64,000 bases of DNA from Ophiosphaerella korrae (Eukaryota > Ascomycota > Dothideomycetes > Pleosporales > Phaeosphaeriaceae). Shown here piece after piece: positions 1 through 10,104 of the stretch. Location of the stretch: the NCBI GenBank assembly GCA_028456385.1, contig JALNQF010000010.1, forward strand, positions 248,001 to 312,000, written 5' to 3'. The notes under the pieces are model-generated. The model was not told the origin of the DNA and made no database searches. It saw only the letters and a program-made list of their open reading frames with translations. Position 1 is the stretch's first letter. Each line of letters begins with the position of its first letter. The position numbers were made by a program, and so were the translations under genes.

Positions 1-523
1 GAAGACCAACCGCCACCTGAGGAAGAGAACGAAGAATGGCGCATTATCGCACAAATGCCGACAGGGATCTCCGGGTACTGCAAACGCATCGAAGCACTCG
101 ACGAAGACGCAGCCCGCGTTGAACAAGCCATCGGCGTAAAGCTCGACCTCATGGCGAAGCACGCAACTATCCGTGAAAGCCGTGCAAGCACCATCATGGG
201 CGCCGGGGTCTTCGGTTTCACCCTCATCACCATCACCTTCACGCCCCTTTCGTTCATTGCGAGCTTGTTTGCTCTGCCGATCGATCGCTTCCAGGAGAAG
301 CAGGTTACGGGAGATTCACGAACGAGACTGGCATGTACACGACCAACTACATTGGCAAGTTTATTGGTGAGTGCCAATTGGCGGATGACATGGAATGTCT
401 TGACTGACCTTAAGCAGCTACGGGGGAGATTGTCTCCGTTAGCGTTACACTTTTTGCCTGTGGCTCGCGGTGCGATTTGGCATGGGCGTGCACGCTCTGG
501 ACTTCATTCAAGGATGTGGGTGA
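1..523 (+). pseudogene. CorA-like Mg2+ transporter-type membrane protein, 3' end, frameshifted
   Basis: The frame is open at the left edge of the window, so the 5' part is missing. The translation has an acidic stretch, then a helix and the segment GVFGFTLITITFTPLSF, typical of the first C-terminal membrane helix of fungal CorA-like proteins. The frame breaks after IDRFQEKQ near 315: a one-base gain restores NETGMYTTNYIGKF in another frame. A 51-nt GT-AG intron (367-417) follows, then GEIVSVSVTLFA. A second one-base shift near 450 gives LWLAVRFGMGVHALDF and a stop at 521-523. Two independent shifts make this look like a dead gene rather than a read error. Family assignment rests on the membrane-helix pattern. 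Confidence is good for the family and moderate for pseudogene status. Confidence 0.6.
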
Positions 524-1095
524 CTGCTTCATTGGGCTGAAAGATGATTGGAAAGAATTGGGTTCGCATCAGGATCAGCCAGAGGCACAGAGACGTTCTA
601 ATCGCCCAGTAGAAGGAGCTCAACATTTCGAGTCGGCATGAAAGGGGGGCCGGATCTGAAGAAACAGCAGTCCTTTCCTGTGCTACTATTTTCAGAAGAC
701 AACTCGTTTGACACTTCGGTGTGAGTACATTACATGGTGACATTGGAACGAATGTTCATTTTTCTATAAGTTGACTCCGAGTCAAGTTCTCACTCCGATC
801 TTAAAATGTGAAACTTCTTACCTATTGTCTGTCTAATAAGTCAATGATTATGAAATCAATGCAAGTTTGCAATACAATTCAGCTGGTCACAGAGATGCCA
901 TAAATAAACATCAGCAAAACACGATAGGGATGCTTGTGCTGGTAATGGATGACATTTTGGTGGCATAGCATGAGCTTTTGGAAGCACTGGCTATGACAAC
1001 GGCCGACTTCTCTATCCATTCGTTTATTCGTGAGGCATAAGAAGCTTTTTCACATACGCAATATACCTGATGTGGCAATTGGGCTGAAGCTCCGA
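524..1095. other. intergenic, AT-rich
   Basis: Holds no open frame that I recognise. It is AT-rich between about 770 and 910 and separates the CorA-like pseudogene from the 3' end of the DUF7924-type gene on the other strand. Confidence 0.5.
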
Positions 1096-2547
1096 TCATC
1101 TGAAATCGCACGATCCCCATTCCAGAATCTTACTCAGAGCTTGCACAAATTCTCTAGCGTCCTTTAGAAGCGTGGTCCTCCAGATCCGTAGCACTGTCAT
1201 ATGGAACTCTTCATCAATCTTATAATGGACCCGTATCTCATGTACAGGTACTCCTGTCACCACTGAGAATATTATCTGCCTGGATCCAGATTCGTCAGAA
1301 GCAGCGCAAGGCGCATAACCTTCCACGCTAAGCTGTAAGTCACGAAGCATACTGAGGGCGCAGGCGCTGCTAATGGCAGTCTGGTTCTGGACTCCCACCA
1401 TATTTGACCCGGTAGCTAAGCTTTTCGCTTCTAAGAGGAGAAAAGGGAAATACAGCCCAATCCCAGATTGGTGCGGCTCGCTTAGGACCCGGCTATTGTC
1501 TTGCAAATCCCATAATATCCTGCGTTGTAATCGGTCGAAAGATGTTTGGGCAAGACCAACAGCTATGTCCGGTTTGGGCACAGAAACACGACTGGGATCA
1601 TCGCTCGTGGTATCGCTGGGAGCAATAGAAGGTATACTAAGAATTGGTGTCTATGGGAGTGTGTGAGGAGCAATAAGCGGGACTGGAATCTGAAATTCAG
1701 CTATAGAGGTAGTAGATCCAACAGGATTTGCGAGAGGTTGTTCGGTGCCAAGTATCTCTTGAGTAGATAGTGGGGTCGGCCTCAGTCCAGCTAACCATGC
1801 TACGGCAACGTCAACAGCATCACGAAGCCTGAGACATCATACTTACGGTTTTCGAACGCACTCAGCTTCAACGTTCCTGGCAGCAGCTCGGATATCGGTT
1901 CCACAAGTTCCGTCAATAGATGGCTCTTCCACTGGCCCTCGCCAGCACAGTCCTTGGCCATCTGCTTGGATTTGTAGCAATATTTATTCGCAAGCTCCTC
2001 GGTCTTGTTTTGGGTAACTAAAAACCCGGATATGCTGTGATCATCCGAAGCCCGCCCGATGTCTTCCGATGCCGATACACCGAATGTGCGTCAATAGATT
2101 CATTACGTCCGATGGGGGCTCAGGGGAATGATCTACAAAGACATTGGCATCCGCCATATTCCTAGATCGATATTGGGTGCTCGACTTCTTGGTTGGGCTC
2201 TGAGACCGCTGGCGCCGATAGCTCACTTTGGACACACTTCTCTGGCTGCTGTCGTTCGAAACGATACTCGGCGTCTGAAGAGGGGCCATCTCCTGACCGC
2301 TGCAATTGCTCGACCATTCTCGAATGAATGATGTCAACTGCGAAGATAGTGATGGCTGTGAGGAGATGGCACTGAGGGTTTCGGGTGTGAGCGGTCGCCC
2401 TCGTGCAGATCGCGATGCAGGATCTGGCAGGCAGCAATGACCGCAGTCGGAGGCGAAGGGCAATTGCGGATCGATTCGAGAGAAGGATCGGGAGGCGCTC
2501 GCTTCATGGTGTGTGTAGGTGTAATATGGGGCGAGTGAGCGAGACAA
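1096..2547 (-). CDS. DUF7924-type fungal protein, spliced, with one in-frame TAG
   Basis: The C-terminal part (1096-1581) matches the fungal DUF7924 pattern: PDIAVGL, then FPFLLLEAKS, then NQTAISSACALSML, then FSVVTGVPVHEIRVHY, then an Arg-Trp-Arg element and a tail ending ILEWG. The E-x-K in LLLEAKS recalls PD-(D/E)XK nuclease folds, but activity is unproven. Proposed introns are 2035-2080 (46 nt) and 1791-1846 (56 nt). With both removed the frame runs from an Arg/Ser/Pro-rich N-terminus (ARGRPLTPETLSAI) through FLVTQNKTEELANK into the C-terminal domain, except for a TAG at 1651-1653. That stop may be a nonsense mutation or sit at the end of an unrecognised in-frame intron (the bases read cccatag). 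The start at 2547 is uncertain. Function is unknown. Confidence 0.55.
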
Positions 2548-3346
2548 TCGTCAGGCCACAGCTCTACTCCATTGCGGTAGAACAGAATATATTGTCCAAG
2601 AGCCCTCCAGGCCCCTAGCCTCCTCGGCTTGCACGCTTGCGCAGCTACGGCCTGTAGCCTTACAACAGTCGTCTGTGTTTGTTTTCGCGTTGTCGCCAAA
2701 ACAGTCTGTTTTCGGCATCAAGCCACAGTGGCTGGTAAATGCACTAACCCAATACTACTTAGTGCTGGTTCGAGAACGTAGGCGGATTCAATATTGAGCC
2801 TCTCAAGCATTCCTTCAGCACGCCAGGAGAGTACATTTCAGCTCTCCATAGATTATGTTGAGGCTCCATAAGCTAGCTATTACTGATACCAAGGCTTATG
2901 GCACTGAGTGACCGTTGCCTTCGCCTTTTCTCACTCATTCGCGGTCATTGCGCGTCTTTAAGATCTGCTTTCTCCATCTTCGTTCAGACTGGATAGAAAA
3001 ATGGACTCCCGTACAAGGTCATAGTCGGAGCGAGTCGGGAATCCTCCCTGCTAGTGGTGGCAACTCAAAGTACCATTCTCACATAGGCTACGCCTCACGA
3101 TGATTGCTAAGCGAACTACCATGCCTTGGTTATGCTCTTCTGTATCACATCTAGCATGCCACTTAAAAGACAGCCTACTTGCTAACCTTCCCTGAAATCA
3201 TTCTGCTTATTAAGTTCCGTAGCCTCCAGCCGCCATGTTGCGAGAGTTTCGCGAGACGATATAGTAGAGGGATGTTGAGGACCCAATGCTACTGTCCGCA
3301 GCCCGCAGCAGTCCTCCACTAAGGAAAGTGCTCCACTTAGAGAGCC
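2548..3346. other. intergenic
   Basis: No convincing gene. Short open frames lie on both strands, without recognisable motifs or supported splice sites. It lies between the presumed 5' end of the DUF7924-type gene and the TPR fragment. Confidence 0.4.
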
Positions 3347-3676
3347 CTAACTCTTTAAGGTGAATGCGGGGTTGTTCATGCTAGTTAGTGCGGAAGGATG
3401 GTCGTCTCCAAGCACCCTCGAGCTCGTTTCCATCACTTGCACAAACAGCTCTTCGGCTTCCTTCCACCGACCCTGATTCCTGTACGCGGACGCTAGGTTG
3501 GCTATGCTGGTCAGCATGTTAGGATGCTTGTCTCTAAGCATCCTCTTGAATGTCTCTATTACTTGCACAAGTAACTCTTTATACCTGTTGTACCGTCTAT
3601 TACTATATAGCGTTATAGCACACTTCAATACTAGGGTTTGCGTATCCCTATCCTCTTGTTCTATAAGACTATACAA
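3347..3676 (-). pseudogene. TPR (kinesin-light-chain-type) fragment, probable NLR relic
   Basis: A 109-residue frame carries about two 42-residue tetratricopeptide repeats of the kinesin-light-chain type. The units include HPNMLTSIANLASAYRNQGR and WKEAEELFVQVMETS followed by LGDDHPSALTS. Such repeats form the C-terminal sensor of many fungal NB-ARC/NACHT NLR-like proteins. No nucleotide-binding domain is present upstream, the first repeat is degenerate, and the sequence beyond 3676 is AT-rich and non-coding. I read it as a truncated piece of an NLR-type or TPR gene. It cannot be excluded that it is expressed as a short TPR protein. Confidence 0.55.
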
Positions 3677-3908
3677 TAAAGCGTATTTAGTATATAGAAG
3701 TAGCCGTCTCTACTTACTTCTACTTTTAGAACACAGCTTCGCAATTGGCTGTGTTGGTTGGGTGTTCCGTTGTGCCCCTCAAAAGGGCTGGTCTAACGAA
3801 GCTAAACCTGACGCGTCTTCAAATAACCGTGCCGCATTCTTTCAAGGCAACAAACTAAAATATACAAATCGCGCAAACCAGAGCAGCCCTATACGGAATA
3901 ACAGTATC

Positions 3909-4876
3909 ATGGACTCCACACACACAGATGCAAACGAAAGCCTTAATCATGATCTCCCAAACCCTGTTCATATTGTCACAGACGAAGACATGGCCGCCTT
4001 CCGGGAAGAATGCCGCTTGAACCCACCCACAGGACCAAACGTCTTCATATCTCCACTCAGTGATGAATCAGTTCAAGGCTACCTAAACGATAACACGCCT
4101 TATTCCAACGGCGTCCGCGAGATCCGTGATGTCGTGCAAATCCTAGAAGGCGCCGGCATCCCGTGTTGCATGGTTGCTGAACCGGCATTGATTTACTACG
4201 GCACTGGACGTGTCATGATGGTAAGTACAACCTTTCATTTTAGGATATATTGTAACTCTAACATCCGTAGGAATGGATTATGTGCGTCCCAACCGAGCAA
4301 CTAGAAGCAGCAGCTCAGCTTTTCCGCGCTAAGCCTGAAAACTTCGAACCCTTCCGACCGTCCGCACTCTCCAGGCCTGAGGGGATGGAACATTTATTCC
4401 CCCGTTTCAAATTTGTGGGGCTGCGGTTATTTTTTATCCTCATGTCCTCTCAAGCATGCCACCTACCTTGCGGGCCCGAAAACATCGAGTACAGCCACAT
4501 GGGCTTGCCATATCCTAAGCTACCCATCTATGCCCAAAGCCTCCTAGACACCATGAATTTCGTGGATCTTGAAGACCTCATCGACGGCATGAACCTCACG
4601 CTAGATTGGGGTATGGAAAACTTGGATCTCGAAGGTACCGTTGACGCAGATTGGGGCCGGTGGAAGGCGGACCTTTTACACGGCGGACAGGCATCAGAGG
4701 ATCAAATTCCTAATTGGTGTGCGAATCCTATGAAACGGCTTGAGGCTTGGACGGAGAGGGTGAGCGACGAGGCGAAGAAGATGCGGCAGGGGTTCAAATA
4801 CTTGCCTAGTTATGAAACCAGGTTTCGGAAGCGCGGGCAGAAGGATCCGAGGCTGCGGAAACGGGATTACTGTTAG
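3909..4876 (+). CDS. Fungal hypothetical protein, nucleotidyltransferase-like
   Basis: Two exons, 3909-4220 and 4271-4876, are joined across a 50-nt GT-AG intron (gtaagt to ccgtag) and encode about 305 residues. The segment VVQILEGAGIPCCMVAEPAL followed by IYYGTGRVMMEWIMCVP resembles the start of a family of fungal proteins with a nucleotidyltransferase-like fold. A downstream block has PYPKLPIYAQSLLDT and DLEDLIDGMNL. The C-terminus is rich in Lys and Arg. No catalytic residues can be assigned from sequence alone, so function is not claimed. The ATG at 3909 was chosen because the sequence upstream is AT-rich and lacks coding character. The stop codon lies two bases from the Helitron-derived frame on the opposite strand, so the C-terminus may have been reshaped by that insertion. 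Confidence 0.7.
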
Positions 4877-4878
4877 AG

Positions 4879-5226
4879 CTAGCCGTGCGTGAATACAGGA
4901 CAGCACAGATCTACGCCAACAACACTTAGTGACTGGCCCTGCGACTTATTTACGGACATGGCAAAGCAAAAGCGGATAGGAAACTGAAGACGAGTTAAGA
5001 TAAACGGCAGCTCGCCTTCCGTAGATGACAGCTTAATCCGCGGGATCAATCGTACCTGGCCCACAAACTCACCTATTAAGATCTTTGTCTCTAGGCAACA
5101 GCGGCCGAGCTTTGCAATAACCCAGCGCGTACCGTTACAGAGGCCTTCCTTTGGATATAGAGGTAAACTAAGCCACATAGAATCGGGCGCACCAAGGCGG
5201 CCACACGGGATATAACCCATACGCAC
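4879..5226 (-). mobile_element. Helitron helicase C-terminal fragment
   Basis: The translated segment has the C-terminal signature of PIF1-family helicases encoded by Helitron rolling-circle transposons: LYPKEGLCNGTRWVIAKLG, then GEFVGQVRLIPRI, then FPIRFCFAMSVNKSQGQSLS, then VGVDLCCPVFTHG. Only about 115 residues remain, with no Rep nuclease or helicase Walker motifs. The reading frame shifts upstream of about 5180. The fragment ends within a few bases of the stop of the neighbouring plus-strand gene. It is a dead piece of a larger element; Helitron ends were not found. Confidence 0.75.
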
Positions 5227-5329
5227 TCAAAGTTCTTATCTCTATCATTGAAGTGTAGCACCTCCTTACGCTGGGTGGACAATTTCACACTCCATTATGT
5301 GATGACTCTCTAGAATGCCCATGCCTTGA

Positions 5330-5815
5330 GGGTCCCCCACAAGGAAGTGCGTCAGAAGCCCCCGTCGAGCGAACAGCCCGTCGCGCGATAACATCGCCAT
5401 ACTGGCTTCCGCATCCCCTCCGACGATAACGGAGCCGAGCTCAGGGCTAAAGGCACCACCGCCGCGGAGAGTGAGGGATGTCATGGAAAGGCTGGAAGAC
5501 GGGCTAGACAGAGGTTGGATACCTGGCTGGCTATGGGAGCCAATCGAAAAAGACCTAGACTTTGGATACCAAAGGATTGGGCGTCATGCCTGGAGCGAGA
5601 GCACGGAGAGCAGCTTCTCGGAACCCGGTGTTGACAGGGAGGAACGTGACAGACTAGCGTACGTGCTGCGGAAGGTGAAGAAGATCTGGCTGAACGCACG
5701 AATGTGCCAGTCGAGGGGTCGCGATGAGAATGCGTGGTGCATGGACGTGATCCAGCCGCTGGTGAAGCTTGCGATGAGGCTTGAAGGGGAGAAGTTCTGG
5801 CTTCAGAGCGTGTAG
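5330..5815 (+). pseudogene. PD-(D/E)XK nuclease-like fungal protein, fragment
   Basis: In one frame the sequence reads SPSRDNIAILASASPPTI, then PPRRVRDVMERLEDGL, then a block with LAYVLRKVKKIWLNA and GRDENAWCMDVIQPLVKLAM. The RDENAWC...V..PL motif is characteristic of a large fungal family with a PD-(D/E)XK-like domain (PF20516 by recollection). The family continues about 150 residues further with the nuclease-like core; here the frame stops at 5815, so the core is missing. The 5' side is truncated where the Helitron fragment ends (about 5290). I interpret it as a gene cut at both ends. A splice donor at the 3' end (gtaggt, 5813-5818) leads nowhere recognisable. Confidence 0.5.
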
Positions 5816-6030
5816 GTAACCCTCCGCTTCGTTGATAGCAATAGTATGTCCACAAGGACCTTTGTATGGCTGACTCAGTCACTTAGCGAAGTTTTCGCGG
5901 GCAATGGGGTCCGTGCGCTCAGCAGGCTCGAATATTTACCCATGTCCATTATCAACACTCTGTGAGCAATATCTTCGCCATCAACACTCTATATTGCCTA
6001 GCTTTTCGTATAATGTAAGCTATCACACTA

Positions 6031-7135
6031 TTACAGCTCTACAAAGCTTCTGCACTTAGTTAAGACTGTTACTTTCTTTGGTGGCGTCACACTTATGCGA
6101 CGGACCTCAAAGCACCCCATCTGGGCAGAGTGGCCGGCCATAGTCCTCATGAATTTGCATAGCAGACAGTCGAGATAGTAGCTGGTCATCTGCTCATGAC
6201 TCCATCTCCCAGCGCGACGAATCTGGCCCTCGATGACCCCCTTCAGCTCGGCTAGCTTCGCGCCTGCGCTGCGGCCCAAGTGAGTCTTCTTAGCCGACAC
6301 GATACCTGCGTACTTGTAGGCCTTTGCAACCCAGTCGCGCTTCAAGTTGGACGAGAAGGGTTCAGTAAGGCTGCTCCCCCTAATGAGCTGCATGCCGTAC
6401 CAAGAGGAACGTGTACTGAAGTCTGGGAACGACTCTCCTCCTAGGTCCCAGAGGTAGAGCAAGTAGAGGCCATCCCACCGAGCATACGGATGAGTGGTTT
6501 CCGGTTTCGTAGGGCGCCGATGGTCTCGAGCCGGCCATGTTGATTCTCCTTGCTGACACGGGTAGTGAATATTAGAGGCATGCAGCGTGTAGGGCCCTCG
6601 CCCTTAAATCCGAAAGTGAACAGGTCTAAGCTCTCCACTAAGCGGCGATCACCACCCCGGTTGAGCATATAGTGGCTCAAGAGGATGTCAACGAGTGTCC
6701 AGAAGTGGCATTCTGCTGAAGGCTTTGCGCCCTGTTCCCACAGCTCGGTACAGAGACGCTCAAAATCATCCTCAGAGTAGCCATCTGGTAGCGTTTTCTC
6801 CTCTTGTCGGCGTTCTGCTCTCGTTTTTGCTGCGCGTCTCTCCGTTGCAGGAAGCGAATGTATTCACGCACATTGTCCTCACGCGGGGACGGGTGACTGT
6901 TCATGCCCATTGCCCTCTGCGTCCGATAGAGATCTGTGACGGCCGTGACGTAGGCACGAACCGAGCGCCAGGCAAGACGCGTCTCTTCTTGAGGAACGTC
7001 GTCAGCTACTTTGCGAGACTTGACTCTTAGAGGCCGGTTAGCTACCTCTTCCACAAAGAAGAGCAGCAGCTTATCCTCTGAAGCTAAGTGTCTATTATAG
7101 ATATAGTAAGGTCTTATTTTGTATCTAGGTTGCAT
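6031..7135 (-). mobile_element. Crypton-like tyrosine recombinase, frameshifted remnant
   Basis: Three overlapping frames on the minus strand give one broken protein. The N-terminal part (7135-6677) has LLLFFVEEVANRPLRVKSRK and RSVRAYVTAVTDLYRTQRAM. The middle (6680-6441) has GGDRRLVESLDLFTFGFKGE and RCMPLIFTTR. The C-terminal part (6462-6031) has KKTHLGRSAGAKLAELKG and IRRAGRWSHEQMTSYYLD. These match the Ndc10/GCR1-like recombinases of fungal Cryptons. The H-x-x-R (HLGR), the GRW and the later tyrosine fit a tyrosine-recombinase active site. At least two one-base shifts (near 6785 and 6470) and a 3' truncation after VRRISVTPP make it inactive. Element ends were not identified. Confidence 0.7.
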
Positions 7136-7141
7136 CTAACC

Positions 7142-8060
7142 CTCGGGTGAATAAGGTGATGGCGAGTCTTCCAGCTCAAGTTGTGCTGCTGTCATACTCA
7201 TTGCAGAGGCGTCGGGGTTGGAGTCCACGCTCATGGACTCAACCTGGCTTTCTTCGCTAAATTGGCGTGAGAGTTTCTTCCGGTGAAGTTGTATCTGTTT
7301 GTTCTTTGGCACGAACTCATCGAGCCGAAAGCTCGACTTTTGTAGTCAGTTGTTGATGCACGCCTTCGTTGATTTGGTGACTAACCTGCATATTGACGCA
7401 TTGCAGCTGTGTTTTCAACGACACGTTCTCGGCTGACAGTCGAGAGCACTCTTCCAAGCATTTGTAGAGAGCTGAGGTCAAATTATTATACGCTGTGGCC
7501 CAGCTGCGTGTGTCGGCCAACAGGCGGTTGTAGTTCTGAACCGCCTCTAGACGGCGAGTTTCAGTTGTATGCAGCATTTCCCATGTGATGTTATGTGATT
7601 GGATTTCTGTCCGAAGAAGCTGGGCGATCGCGGAGGATTGGTCCGAGCTAGGAGGCAACAACCACATGGTACTGCTGCTCTGAGCGATCTGTGATGGCCA
7701 CCTGTCTGGAATGGGAAGAGTTGGATCATTTTCGGCCGCAGGCTGCGCTGGTGTTGGTTCGGAAGCTGACGATGATGTAGACAGGGAAGGTACCGCAGCC
7801 GAAGTCGGACAAGACCCAAGCTCTAAGGGAGCACAAGTCTCATGTACCATTTTAGACATCGAAGGCGACGGCTTCGGGATGCCCTCGCAGGCGTATGACA
7901 GTGCTGCAGGCGTTCGAAGAGGCTCGGGCACCTGCTCCTCCCCCTGACGTTTGGAGCGCCACGGCGGAATCGGGAGAGGTCGCTTTTTGTATACGGTAAT
8001 GAGTCCCAGAAATAACCCCTTAGAACATAGGTGTTCCAGTATGATTCTTTCTTGATCCAA
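7142..8060 (-). pseudogene. Coiled-coil ORF upstream of the Crypton-like recombinase
   Basis: A 247-residue frame (8060-7317) is Pro/Ser-rich at first, then has a helical segment with SAIAQLLRTEIQSHNITWEM and LSAENVSLKTQLQ, which looks like a coiled coil. It ends at a stop near 7317, but a one-base shift there opens a coding-looking stretch (DEFVPKNKQIQLHRKKLSR, then a Ser/Asp/Glu-rich tail) that runs to a TAG just before the recombinase frame. Position and strand suggest it is the N-terminal half of the recombinase protein or an accessory gene of the same element. I do not recognise a domain. Nothing in it supports a separate cellular role. Confidence 0.35.
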
Positions 8061-8280
8061 GTGCTAACTCGGGTTTGGAGAGTGTGAGTTTAGGAAAATC
8101 AGTCACCAGAGATATGACAAAGCTGCCTATTATTAGGAGGGTCCTATTCGGGGCCGTCGAAAAGCCCTTTAGAGAAATTGCTACCAAGGGAGTTATTTTA
8201 GTGCTAGCTATTTATAATCCAGTTTCAATTATTGGACCGTTATATACTGGTGCCCGAATTGGGTTCTAGGAATCTTACGT

Positions 8281-8393
8281 CCCCAGAGAGGTGTCCCAGC
8301 CAGATTCCTCTCCCCGGACGATTTCTCTTCCCGGAGAGGTGTCCCAGCCAGATCCCTCGGGCAAATGTCCTAGTCAGATTTGTCTCCCCGGAG
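8281..8393. repeat. imperfect ~50-bp tandem repeat
   Basis: The string GAGAGGTGTCCCAGCCAGAT occurs at about 8286 and again at about 8334. A third, diverged copy (TGTCCTAGTCAGATTTG) follows at about 8366, all separated by CCCCGG-containing links. It lies upstream of the Crypton-like block and may belong to that element or its boundary. Confidence 0.6.
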
Positions 8394-8457
8394 ACCTAAG
8401 CTCGTCAAGTCATTTTGCTTAATAAGGGCCATAGTTCAAAATAGATTTGCTATTGCT

Positions 8458-8802
8458 TTAGGAGCCGTGCAGACTCGTTCTCTTCTCTATATATTCATTG
8501 AGCTCATCTACCTCCTCCTCCTCCTCCTCCAGCAAGTCACCTATACGCTTGTGTAGGTTGGCGAGCTTCTGCATACGCATTGCCTTCCTCTGCATCTTCC
8601 GAACCTTCCATTTGAGTTCTAATGCTGTTGGGCACAACTGGGGATGTATTCGCTCGTTCGTATCAGATTCACTCGCTGATTCGTCCGATAATTCAAGCAA
8701 TGTTGAGCATTTAACGTCCCTCCCCGCGTGCCGGAAACCCCACCGTGCCGGAAAATACGAGGGGTACTTCGACTTCAAGCGACTATAACTCTGCGCGCAC
8801 AT
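8458..8802 (-). CDS. Small acidic/coiled-coil ORF, unrecognised
   Basis: A 114-residue frame. The middle is Ser/Asp/Glu-rich (ELSDESASESDTNE), followed by a basic helical run (LKWKVRKMQRKAMRMQKL) and a poly-Glu tract encoded by a CTC triplet repeat. No domain is recognised. The composition is compatible with a short regulatory or transposon-derived protein, but it could also be a chance frame created by the triplet repeat. No splice sites were needed. Confidence 0.25.
   Translation of the reverse strand: MCAQSYSRLKSKYPSYFPARWGFRHAGRDVKCSTLLELSDESASESDTNERIHPQLCPTALELKWKVRKMQRKAMRMQKLANLHKRIGDLLEEEEEEVDELNEYIEKRTSLHGS
8511..8530. repeat. (CTC)n microsatellite
   Basis: Twenty bases of CTC triplets, which encode poly-Glu in the minus-strand frame around them. 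Confidence 0.85.
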
Positions 8803-9404
8803 AGAGCTTTGCTATATTTCTTTATAAGTACCACATCACATAGGGTACACCTTGGGATGATGGACAAGCCGATTGCTGTACTTCAACTATGCTGTTTTTG
8901 TACCACACTTAGCCTGCCGCTTTAAAGACAAACTAACGTTGGCCACTTTTTCCGAAAAGCTTCATAGTATTGGTGTGCCACTTTTTTTTTGCGCCCCGTG
9001 TGATGTGTTGGCTGAACGGCTGTGACCCATTGTCTGTATTTCAACCTCAATTGCACACAGATATCTCGAGGCATGGGTGCCGGCTGAATCCTCTCTGCCC
9101 CATTGCGCCCTGTCCGTCTCCTTGATCCTCTCTCACCGCAAATCAACATCTCGCGCATCTGCTGCATCTCTCCTCCACGCGCAAACTCTAAATCATTCTC
9201 TTTCCCTCACAAACTTGTCTGTTCTATATTCTTTTGCATGTCCCCGGTTTTTGCGCCGAGTCTGTCATGCCGCCCGTCGCGCCTACACTTTATACTTGAT
9301 GCACAAAGACTGCTCAATATCTACATCAAATCGGCCACATGCCCACAACCCTAGATTTTCAACAACGTAGAACCTACTAGAGAGTACGCGCCGGAATTTT
9401 CGTG
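8803..9404. other. intergenic
   Basis: Contains overlapping short frames without recognisable domains. A T-rich run lies near 8984. Nothing else is supported. Confidence 0.4.
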
Positions 9405-9736
9405 ATGTATACGAAGCCAGCCATATTACCTTTCGCAGGATATGGCGACGTATTCATGATGGCTGTTGCCGCGCTCACCTCGACGGACGGCGGTCACCTT
9501 GCACCGCGCCTGGTTCCACCTCTACTTCAAATGGCACGGTTGCCAATCGACGTGATACGCAATATGGCTTAGTCGCTGCTAGGTTCGGCGGCAAAGACTT
9601 GAAAACATGGAACTCAATGCCAGCGAGCCCATTTCAATCCGACCCGCCAGCCCATATCATTGCAGCCTCCAACAACCCCTGCATGGGCGGTGAGGTCCAC
9701 AAGTTCTCTCGAGGCTATACTACGGTATCGACTTGA
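9405..9736 (+). pseudogene. Possible decayed small secreted protein gene
   Basis: A frame from an ATG at 9405 starts MYTKPAILPFAGYG and is followed by a moderately hydrophobic stretch, but it stops at about 9572. An overlapping frame continues with coding-like sequence (TSTSNGTVANRRDTQYGLVA, then ARFGGKDLKTWNS, then AASNNPCMGGEVHKFSRG) to a TGA at 9734-9736. The two could be one small secreted protein broken by a frameshift, or two exons with a splice I could not place. I do not recognise the family. Confidence 0.25.
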
Positions 9737-10104
9737 TGTTGCATATGCGAACATTACCTTTGCCGAAGGCCAAGATACCACGGGACGCAAAGCCTTCCTG
9801 AGACAGCATACAAGATACTTGATTCTCTAAGCTACACGATATGGCCTGACTATATACTTGTGCCACGCCGGGCTGTCGTAGGTAGCAATTGTTAGATGAA
9901 AAGAGTGTAATTTTTTGTTATTGAATTCTACCGAAGGGAAGCTATATAACGACCAGGTATTGAACAATGCTCCGATAGCTGCCTCCTCCAACATCAAGCA
10001 CAGTTGATGGCTCAGTGACTGCAGCCTAATACAATATGCATCTGAAATGAGTGTTCCCTTACAACAATGCGGAAATGTTAAGAAACATTGTGCCGTTTCA
10101 AGTC
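9737..10104. other. intergenic
   Basis: AT-rich, with no open frame of interest. It follows the possible secreted-protein relic and precedes the 3' end of the minus-strand secreted candidate. Confidence 0.4.
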
